DNA of 5,160 nt from Prevotellaceae bacterium (GTDB lineage Bacteria; Bacteroidota; Bacteroidia; Bacteroidales; UBA932), in the NCBI GenBank assembly GCA_031273485.1, contig JAISRS010000205.1, forward strand, positions 1-5,160, given 5' to 3'. The position numbers and the translations under genes are program-made. Under the pieces are notes generated by a model. That model searched no databases and had not been told where the DNA came from. It was given only the letters and a program-made list of their open reading frames with translations. Positions 1 to 4,992 of this stretch are shown piece by piece; within the stretch, counting starts at the first letter, position 1, and each line of letters opens with the position of its first letter.

Positions 1-93
1 TATCTTTTTTTCCCAGTTTTTTAGTTTCATCTCTCCGGAGATGGAGTACATTTCTCCGTTTTTTAGTTTCATTTCTATAGAGATAGAATTCAT
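1..93 (-). CDS. Start of an unrecognised gene with a 14-codon internal repeat (partial, runs off left edge)
   Basis: An ATG at 93-91 opens a frame of 31 codons without a stop to the window edge. The peptide begins MNSISIEMKLKNGEMY and continues SISGEMKLKNWEKKI. The A-rich leader (GATAAAAAAAATAAAAGACAG just before the ATG) has no Shine-Dalgarno site, as is usual in Bacteroidota. The best coding evidence is internal. Two 14-codon copies sit in tandem, and three of their codon differences are silent third-base changes (TCT/TCC twice, GAA/GAG once), while the core EMKLKN is unchanged. No signal peptide or membrane segment is visible; the peptide is hydrophilic with alternating polar and hydrophobic residues, suggesting beta-strands. 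It lies 101 nt downstream of the phosphoribosyltransferase gene on the same strand and could share its transcript. I do not recognise the family. No function is proposed. Confidence 0.55.
   Translation of the reverse strand, partial: MNSISIEMKLKNGEMYSISGEMKLKNWEKKI
4..87 (-). repeat. Two tandem 42-bp (14-codon) imperfect repeats inside the left-edge gene
   Basis: Copy A spans 87-46 and copy B spans 45-4 on the minus strand. They share ATGAAACTAAAAAAC exactly and encode SISIEMKLKNGEMY and SISGEMKLKNWEKK. Differences are three silent changes plus Ile-Gly, Gly-Trp, Met-Lys and Tyr-Lys replacements near the ends. The period is an exact multiple of three. More copies may lie beyond the edge. Confidence 0.75.
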
Positions 94-194
94 CTGTCTT
101 TTATTTTTTTTATCTGCCCGGTTTTTATTTTCCGGCTGCCGCTTGTGCTGATTTGTAATCCGTGCGTGGAACAGCAGGTAACGGACGCTGTGAC

Positions 195-1034
195 TTAGCC
201 TGCGACAGTTCTTAATTTCTCAAGATTATTGAGATATGAGGGGAATTTAAAATATTCGTTTCCTATGGCGTTATAATATAATTCGAGAATGAAATCGTTG
301 CTTTGTTTTTCGATGAATCTGTCAAAACTGTCGTCAGCGCTGTTAAGTATGAATTTAACAACGCGAGTGTTGAAGCGGAAGCGTTCGTTTTTGATGATAT
401 GATCTATCTGTTCCATGTTTTTGACATAAAAATTATTCAAGCGGTTTTCAATATTCGGAGGTATGTCGCTGTTGACTAATTCGGCAAAATACAGCATATA
501 ACATTTGTTATAGATATTATGGCTGTTCAGCATGTTGAGAATTATCCGCTCGTGTGTTCCGGTGATTTTTATATCGTCGAGGAACAGTAGCGTTTTATTT
601 CCGATAAATTTACTGTCGATATGGAATTTATCGCCTTTGATGAGTTTGTAGCGGTCGGCGGCGGACATCTCTCCGTAGTCTTCGCGGTATGTGACTGTAC
701 GGTGCATTTTTGTTTCTTCCGTAATCGGATATTTATTATCGAAAAGATAGGCGTTGAGTTTGTCGGCAAAATAGTGTTTCATAAAAAAAGAAGCTGTGGG
801 AATATGCGAATAGGCGCTCGGCACAATCACAATCCTACTGCCGTCGCAGGATTTGGAAAGGCAGTCGGCGATAAATTTATCCGCCAGGGCGTATCCGAAT
901 TTCTGGGCAATATTGTCGGCTCCGTATTTGAATTTGGAATATTCGTCGGGAAGAAAATCAAATTTATCCGATGAATCGACATGGTGCAGGGAGAAATGAA
1001 TTATTTCTCTTTCAGAGTTTTGTTTTGATGTCAT
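195..1034 (-). CDS. ComF-like phosphoribosyltransferase-family protein
   Basis: This 279-residue protein is predicted to be cytoplasmic, with no signal peptide or membrane segment. Residues about 148-161 (TLLFLDDIKITGTH) form the PRPP-binding signature of type I phosphoribosyltransferases: a hydrophobic strand, the acidic pair Asp153-Asp154, then Thr158-Gly159-Thr160. Upstream, a strand-loop RIVIVPSAYSHIPTAS (67-82) resembles the pyrophosphate-binding loop region. The C-terminal third (about 190-279) is helical and charged, without recognised motifs. Type I PRTases transfer or release a base on PRPP; the substrate cannot be read from the sequence. It most resembles the ComF-like PRTases (PRTase_3 type) described alongside HAD phosphatases in Ter-linked biosynthetic modules; that assignment is from memory. 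Its ATG at 1034 lies inside the end of the HAD gene (23-nt overlap), with no Shine-Dalgarno site, suggesting translational coupling. The region is visibly AT-rich (241-300 has 18 G+C of 60). Confidence 0.8.
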   Translation of the reverse strand: MTSKQNSEREIIHFSLHHVDSSDKFDFLPDEYSKFKYGADNIAQKFGYALADKFIADCLSKSCDGSRIVIVPSAYSHIPTASFFMKHYFADKLNAYLFDNKYPITEETKMHRTVTYREDYGEMSAADRYKLIKGDKFHIDSKFIGNKTLLFLDDIKITGTHERIILNMLNSHNIYNKCYMLYFAELVNSDIPPNIENRLNNFYVKNMEQIDHIIKNERFRFNTRVVKFILNSADDSFDRFIEKQSNDFILELYYNAIGNEYFKFPSYLNNLEKLRTVAG

Positions 1035-1686
1035 TTAGAGTATAATTGGTATCGGTTATTAATAATGCGTCGAATCCGAAACGGACAGCTCCCCGGTAAT
1101 CCGTTTTGGGATTGTCGCCGATGTGCAACACCTGATTTTTCGATACATGGATGTTGTCGTAGATTTGTTGAAAAAAAAGCGGCGAGGGTTTTGAGGTTTT
1201 CACTTCATCGGAGAAAACACAGAATGAAAAAAGATGAAACACGTTTAATTTCATCAGCGCTTTCCTTAAAGTTTGACCCTCGACGAATCCTGTGTTGCTG
1301 CCGATATTCAGTATTTTATTTTCACTGTTCAGTTGATTCAGGATGTGTGGAATATTGTCGTTGAGCAATAGCGGCGGATATTCGATAAACAGCTCGTTTG
1401 CCTGACGGGTCAGGCGTTCGGCATGGTCGGCAGCGACATTGCGAGGGACGCTGCCAAGGTCTGTCAATATGTTAAGATACATCTCCTTTGCAGGGATTTT
1501 TGTCCCTTTCATTTCATTGTATCTGTCAAAAATTTTATCCTTTCTTTTAATCAGTATTTCTATTTGCGAAATATTTAAACCTTTGGGATTGTATGTATCG
1601 GCAATCAATTCCGCCCTTCGCTTTTTGAACAAGGGATTTGATTTGATGAGAGTCAACCATAAATCAAATGAGATATGTCGTATCAT
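1012..1686 (-). CDS. HAD-superfamily hydrolase, C1-cap type, with DxW in motif I
   Basis: This 224-residue cytoplasmic protein carries all four HAD motifs in order. Motif I is FDLWLTL with nucleophile Asp8. Motif II is NIGSNTG (Ser130). Motif III is TSKPSP (Lys166). Motif IV is HIGDNPKTD (Asp191, Asp196). Residues about 16-105 form a helical insertion after motif I, as in C1-capped HADs. The second acidic residue of the usual DxD is Trp10. Phosphatases normally use that Asp as general acid/base, so activity may differ from simple phosphate-ester hydrolysis. I chose the ATG at 1686, because the peptide then begins MIRHISFDLW directly before motif I; a TTG at 1716 would add ten residues of no known use. 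The gene follows the lipoprotein stop by 41 nt and overlaps the phosphoribosyltransferase start, so the two probably work in one pathway, with the HAD acting on a phosphorylated substrate or product. AT-rich (1501-1560 has 16 G+C of 60). Confidence 0.87.
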   Translation of the reverse strand: MIRHISFDLWLTLIKSNPLFKKRRAELIADTYNPKGLNISQIEILIKRKDKIFDRYNEMKGTKIPAKEMYLNILTDLGSVPRNVAADHAERLTRQANELFIEYPPLLLNDNIPHILNQLNSENKILNIGSNTGFVEGQTLRKALMKLNVFHLFSFCVFSDEVKTSKPSPLFFQQIYDNIHVSKNQVLHIGDNPKTDYRGAVRFGFDALLITDTNYTLNDIKTKL

Positions 1687-1727
1687 CTTGTTGTTATAAT
1701 CGTCATTAAAATGCAACTGATTTTATC

Positions 1728-2849
1728 TTACTTTTTCGACGGTTTTACGTAATGGAGAGGCAGGTTGTTGAAAGTGCGCGCCAGCACGGCTATATTCAGC
1801 GCATCGCCTTTGAGCGTGTCGATTGACATTGAGAGATAGTGATCTACGGGTGGCATCATTGAGCCGGACGCGGGTTTGGTGAATCCGTAAAGTCCTGTTT
1901 TCTGCGCAATGGCTGCGGGGACTGTTTCCATGGGATTTTGCCCGTTCCAGCCGGCAAGGCAGGTGATGAATTTCGTATGCTGTCCGGCGATTGTCCGCAT
2001 TGCCTGCGTGCGTTCGATGTCGCCGGCTTCGTTCATCAGCCAGTCGATTTCCTTCAGCAGGGTATTTCCCTCGTATTCCTTGCTGTTCACTTCGTAAGCC
2101 GTGAGCCAGATGATACATTGGGGCTTGGTTCGTTTGGCAGTTTCGCGGATTTGTGTCCAGGCGCGTCCGATAGCTTTTTGACGGAAAACGAGTTCGTCGT
2201 CGGGGGCGATACGGTCTTTGCCGGGGAAATCTTTGCCCATAAGTTCGCTATACATGTCCTGTTCGCAAGCGAGCCATCTCAATGGCGGCAGAGGGTCGCG
2301 TCCGCCGCCGGGGTTGTAGAACCAGTCAAGCATGATTCCGTCGATGTCTGTTTTTTTGATGGCGTCTTCGATGGAGGCGCACAGGTAGTTGAGATATTGC
2401 TGCGTCAGTGGAATCTGCTGTCCGTTCATTCGATAGCAGAGGTCGGGATGGTCTTCTTCCCATTTATTGTTAGCGCCTACGCAGAAGTATCCTATGACTT
2501 TTATGTTCTTTTTTCGTGCAAGTCGCACCTGTTCGGTCAGGAAGTCGTATTTCAGTCCGGGCTGTTCGGGGATGATGCCGTTTTTGTACCATGCGTATCC
2601 GTTGCACGATACGGCGAATGATTGAATTACGTTGCATCCCAGCGCTTCGTACCAGTTTACATGTTCTGCAGGATTAGCGTCAGCCCACAGTCCCGGACGG
2701 GCAAATCCGTGGGCGCCGCCTTCGCCCCAGTTGTAGTCGATATTATAAGCCTTAACAGGCTCGTCGGCAGTTCCGACGGAGGCGTTTTTGCATGAAATCG
2801 GCAAACATGCCGACAGGATGATTAAGGTGATAAAGATTTTATGTTTCAT
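1728..2849 (-). CDS. Exported lipoprotein, hypothetical glycoside hydrolase (GHL6/alpha-amylase-like TIM barrel)
   Basis: This 373-residue protein begins with a short Lys-rich and hydrophobic leader. Two lipobox candidates exist: LSAC ending at Cys15 and PISC ending at Cys20. Cys15 fits the canonical motif; Cys20 gives a more usual leader length. No acidic export signal follows either Cys, so a periplasm-facing anchor is as likely as surface display. The mature part resembles the hypothetical glycosidases of the alpha-amylase-like fold: residues 71-91 (GCNVIQSF, NGYAWYKNG), PGLKYDFL (97-104), NIKVIGYF (115-122), then DIDGIMLDWFYNP (168-180). Asp175, at the end of a barrel strand, is the candidate nucleophile, and Glu274 in DWLMNEAGD (269-277) a candidate acid/base. 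Residues 192-214 carry the WLACEQDMYSELMGKDFP segment. Substrate unknown. The upstream neighbour is an exported enzyme with a carbohydrate-binding module, which favours a shared glycan target. No Shine-Dalgarno site; the leader is A/T-rich. GC-rich (2281-2340 has 38 G+C of 60). Confidence 0.8.
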   Translation of the reverse strand: MKHKIFITLIILSACLPISCKNASVGTADEPVKAYNIDYNWGEGGAHGFARPGLWADANPAEHVNWYEALGCNVIQSFAVSCNGYAWYKNGIIPEQPGLKYDFLTEQVRLARKKNIKVIGYFCVGANNKWEEDHPDLCYRMNGQQIPLTQQYLNYLCASIEDAIKKTDIDGIMLDWFYNPGGGRDPLPPLRWLACEQDMYSELMGKDFPGKDRIAPDDELVFRQKAIGRAWTQIRETAKRTKPQCIIWLTAYEVNSKEYEGNTLLKEIDWLMNEAGDIERTQAMRTIAGQHTKFITCLAGWNGQNPMETVPAAIAQKTGLYGFTKPASGSMMPPVDHYLSMSIDTLKGDALNIAVLARTFNNLPLHYVKPSKK

Positions 2850-2895
2850 GAATATTTATTTTGAAAATTAATAGTTATACGATGCTTTTTGTTTG

Positions 2896-2940
2896 GCGCA
2901 GCGTTTTCGCTCTGTTGGAACGAAAACGCTGTGCTTTTTT
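2896..2940 (+). terminator. Stem-loop with a T-run, terminator-like in the + direction
   Basis: Arms 2896-2909 (GCGCAGCGTTTTCG) and 2921-2934 (CGAAAACGCTGTGC) pair over 14 bp with an 11-nt loop. On the + strand the one imperfect position is a G-U wobble, and six T follow at 2935-2940. On the minus strand, where the genes lie, that position becomes an A-C mismatch and the 3' flank is A-rich, so it is not a classical terminator for the upstream hydrolase gene. It may instead be a processing or 3'-end-stabilising hairpin in the minus transcript, or end an antisense transcript. Confidence 0.45.
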
Positions 2941-2943
2941 GTT

Positions 2944-4500
2944 TTATTTTGTGATAAATCCTGCGTCCACCCAGTTTCCGTAATCGAGCAAGCTCCTGCT
3001 GCCGGCGTCCATACATATTATATTGATGCGGCGACTACCTTCGGGTATCGCCAGGTCGAAACGCCAGGGTTCGTGCGACATGCGCATCACGGGGCTTTCT
3101 GCCATTTTTACGCCGTCGATAAATACGCTGAATACTACGCTGCTGTGGATAGCGAGGAAGCGTCCGTTGTTTTGCAATAACAGATTTTCGTCAATTCCTG
3201 CCAAAGCCACAAATCGTTTGTATTCCGGTTTGAGGTCGTATTGCACCGACGAGGGCGCGCGGAATCCCATTCCGTGAGCGTATGTTTTTCCGCATACCCG
3301 AAGGGGTTTTTCTTCAAATGATTTCCATTTCTGGGGATACCATAAACAGAAGGCTACTCTTTTCAGATAGGCGTTGGTGATATAGTTCAGGTCTTCCAGA
3401 TAGACGTCGGGTTTTGGCGGCGTTTGCGAAGGCATTTTGGAGAAATATGAAAGCGACGGCAGGCTGACCTGTTTGCCTTTGCGGAAGGCGGCGGCGCGCA
3501 GGGTGGTTGTTTCCGCGATGTTTAGCGGATTGACGTAGAGGGTCGATTTTGACGTCGGTTCGCTTCCGTCGGTGGTATAGCGTATTTCGGCGTTTTCGAG
3601 CCAGGGCGCCGTGAGCGTCACTGTTGTTGTACTGTCCATGAGATATGGACGATCCGGCTTTCCCCAGGGGGTGAATCGTACGAAATCAACCGGGGCGTCG
3701 TGTTTCCATAATCCGGCTTTTTGAAATTCTTCACCCATGTTGATATTGGGGATGCCTGCCATTTGGAGGTTTTCGTCGATTTCGGTTGTTCCCTTGTCGG
3801 GCGTATAGCCTTTGTCGGGGTCGTAGGCGGTGAATGCGTCGTTGAGGTCGCGGGCGAGCATACAGTCGAAACCGGCTTTCCACATGTCGGACATTGCTCC
3901 GGGTTTGCCGAACACGCATACGTTGGTGTGGACGCCCATGTAGATGATTCCGGTGATTTCCCGTTCGGTGAGGAGTGTGTATATTTCGTCGGTTGAGGAT
4001 GAAATCAGGTCATCGTCGCCGATGAGCAGGTCGGGATTCATGCCGTCCCAGCCGTAGTTGACGTGACAGTGAAATCCCGGTCCGCACATACAGCGTCCGC
4101 CCGGAGCGGTGAATTTTACGGCAATTGATCCGTCGCGAGCCTGTGGCGTTTTCCGATGTTTCACCGCAATGGCTTTTTCGTATTGCGGATAACCGGAATA
4201 GGCGGTTACTACGTCGCTTGGATTCCAGATGATTTGCATCCCAAGTTCTCGTGCAACGGTCAGCGCCTGATTCATTCGCGGAACCATCGCAGCGACGCGT
4301 TCCGAGGCGGTCATGCACCAGTGTGAGTTCCACATGTCGATAACAATCACGGCGGTTTTTGCGGGGTCTATCACCGCGGGTTTTCGTATGACTTCGCCTG
4401 TGACCGGATTTCGGGTTTCGCACATCAGGGTGATGTCCCCGGCATAAGAACGTTCGGCTGCAACGATACACAGCGCTATAATAAACGTATTTTTTGACAT
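2944..4500 (-). CDS. Exported isochorismatase-fold cysteine hydrolase with CHB_HEX_C-like and NPCBM domains
   Basis: This is a 518-residue exported protein. A signal peptide of about 20 residues ends at SYA with predicted cleavage before Gly21; there is no lipobox. Residues about 45-260 are an isochorismatase-like domain. AVIVIDMWNSHWC (50-62) carries the catalytic Asp55, and MGVHTNVCVFGKP (188-200) carries the nucleophile Cys195 after the typical strand. A Cys/His cluster (RCMCGPGFHCH, 136-146) lies between them. Residues about 290-353 (TVTLTAP, IRYTTDGSEPT, TTLRAAAF) match chitobiase/hexosaminidase C-terminal-like repeats. Residues about 364-518 match an NPCBM carbohydrate-binding module (YAHGMGFRAPS at 407-417; VFIDGVKMAESPVM at 459-472; NWVDAGF at 509-515). 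Family members cleave C-N or ether bonds in small molecules; the substrate here is unknown. The modules suggest it acts near a glycan. A canonical -7 element 38-45 nt upstream supports the ATG at 4500. 94 nt separate it from the next gene. GC-rich (3481-3540 has 38 G+C of 60). Confidence 0.88.
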   Translation of the reverse strand: MSKNTFIIALCIVAAERSYAGDITLMCETRNPVTGEVIRKPAVIDPAKTAVIVIDMWNSHWCMTASERVAAMVPRMNQALTVARELGMQIIWNPSDVVTAYSGYPQYEKAIAVKHRKTPQARDGSIAVKFTAPGGRCMCGPGFHCHVNYGWDGMNPDLLIGDDDLISSSTDEIYTLLTEREITGIIYMGVHTNVCVFGKPGAMSDMWKAGFDCMLARDLNDAFTAYDPDKGYTPDKGTTEIDENLQMAGIPNINMGEEFQKAGLWKHDAPVDFVRFTPWGKPDRPYLMDSTTTVTLTAPWLENAEIRYTTDGSEPTSKSTLYVNPLNIAETTTLRAAAFRKGKQVSLPSLSYFSKMPSQTPPKPDVYLEDLNYITNAYLKRVAFCLWYPQKWKSFEEKPLRVCGKTYAHGMGFRAPSSVQYDLKPEYKRFVALAGIDENLLLQNNGRFLAIHSSVVFSVFIDGVKMAESPVMRMSHEPWRFDLAIPEGSRRINIICMDAGSRSLLDYGNWVDAGFITK

Positions 4501-4537
4501 TGTTCTTTTTATTTTATTAATTGAATTAAAAACGCCG

Positions 4538-4545
4538 CAAAATTA
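4538..4545 (-). promoter_or_regulatory. Bacteroidota -7 promoter element for the isochorismatase-fold gene
   Basis: On the minus strand the sequence reads TAATTTTG, an exact fit to the Bacteroidota -7 consensus TAnnTTTG. Initiation about 7 nt further on, near 4531, would leave a leader of roughly 30 nt before the ATG at 4500. No clear -33 TTTG is present 19-21 nt upstream, so the promoter may be weak or need an activator. Confidence 0.5.
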
Positions 4546-4558
4546 AATATTATTTAAT
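4542..4558. repeat. AT-only inverted repeat overlapping the -7 element (possible operator)
   Basis: ATTAAAT (4542-4548) and ATTTAAT (4552-4558) are perfect inverted repeats separated by ATT. They overlap the upstream half of the -7 element and fill the spacer next to it. This is where a repressor would sit, but the sequence is pure A/T and the symmetry could be chance. Confidence 0.3.
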
Positions 4559-4690
4559 ATAGAGTGTGTCTATTTTATTTACAATTGTAGAATATTTTTA
4601 TAAGTGGTTAGTTGTCTTAGGATAAAAAGCGAATATTTTTTTGCCGAAAACGAAAAACAGGAAAAGGATTGCCGCTGTTTAAGGAGGGGT
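4559..4690. other. AT-rich intergenic stretch, nothing recognised
   Basis: I see no gene, RNA or convincing promoter on either strand here. It separates the promoter region of the isochorismatase-fold gene from the repeat-rich block to its right. Together with the repeats it makes up a 660-base stretch without a supported gene. Confidence 0.5.
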
Positions 4691-4764
4691 AAGGTCTTTA
4701 AGGTCTTTAAGGTCCTTAAAGTCCTTAATGTCCTTATAGTCCTTAAAGACCCTTAAAGACCCTT
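4691..4764. repeat. Short tandem repeat of about 9 bp that reverses orientation and can fold on itself
   Basis: Six 9-bp units run from 4691 to 4744 (AAGGTCTTT twice, AAGGTCCTT, AAAGTCCTT, AATGTCCTT, ATAGTCCTT), followed by two 10-bp units AAAGACCCTT (4745-4754, 4755-4764). The last units are close to the reverse complement of the first ones, so the left half (AAGGTCTTTAAGG) can pair with the right half (CCTTAAAGACCCTT). The middle unit AAGGTCCTT is itself nearly palindromic. The tract may form a long imperfect hairpin in RNA or a cruciform in DNA. It does not resemble a CRISPR array, having no spacers. Confidence 0.85.
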
Positions 4765-4775
4765 AATGCGGCAAA

Positions 4776-4938
4776 CCTGCACGCAGGATTAGGCAAAAAA
4801 CGTTTTAAACGGCAAATCCACGCGTTCGGCGTAGCGTCTCGCTACGCCGGAGCTAAAAGCAGGCTTCCAGCTTGCAGACCCGCCTTAGTGCGAAGCGGGA
4901 GTTTCGCTTTTAGTTTCGGCGTAGCGTCCCGCGCCGAA
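4776..4938. repeat. Cluster of palindromes (REP/BIME-like intergenic element)
   Basis: Several stem-loops follow one another. CCTGC-AC-GCAGG occupies 4776-4787. CGTTT-T-AAACG is at 4801-4811. A perfect 10-bp stem CGGCGTAGCG with loop TCT and CGCTACGCCG lies at 4827-4849. An outer stem CTAAAAGC (4853-4860) with GCTTTTAG (4906-4913) encloses CCCGC (4879-4883) with GCGGG (4895-4899). TTCGGCG (4915-4921) pairs with CGCCGAA (4932-4938). The string TTCGGCGTAGCGTC occurs twice (starting 4825 and 4915), so one hairpin arm has been duplicated. No T-run follows any of them, so they are not standard terminators. The arrangement resembles repetitive extragenic palindromes; whether it recurs in the genome cannot be seen here. 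Confidence 0.7.
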
Positions 4939-4992
4939 CAGAGGGAACTTCATCCATAGCGCCTCAAAATAAGATTTAGCCTTTAAAAGTTG

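Noticed and set aside
16..99. Left-edge 42-bp repeat as a structured intergenic RNA (TTCTAT...ATAGAA stem with an apparent C-G to T-A change between copies)
   Set aside because: The same positions are third-codon silent changes in an open frame with a good start, and the stem is poor in the other copy, so a coding repeat explains the pattern better.
118..135. CCGG...CCGG stem as terminator after the phosphoribosyltransferase gene
   Set aside because: The stem is only 4-5 bp and on the minus strand it is followed by A-rich, not U-rich, sequence. It more likely sits by chance in the leader of the left-edge gene.
621..974. + strand open frame opposite the phosphoribosyltransferase gene
   Set aside because: It is fully antisense to a gene with a clear PRPP-binding motif and its translation shows no family features.
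1687..1716. TTG start adding ten residues to the HAD protein
   Set aside because: The ATG at 1686 places motif I at the usual distance from the N terminus; the extra residues are low-complexity and need a rare start codon.
1938..2621. Long + strand open frame (227 codons) opposite the lipoprotein gene
   Set aside because: It mirrors a GC-rich gene with recognisable glycosidase-like motifs; antisense frames of such genes are often open by composition alone. No leader or promoter supports it.
2863..2870. TAATTTTC as a -7 promoter element for the lipoprotein gene
   Set aside because: It misses the final G, has no -33 partner, and would give a leader of only about 7 nt.
4010..4471. Second minus-strand frame (153 codons) inside the hydrolase gene
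   Set aside because: It is out of frame with the signal peptide and catalytic motifs, and its Arg-rich translation is typical of a frame-shifted shadow.
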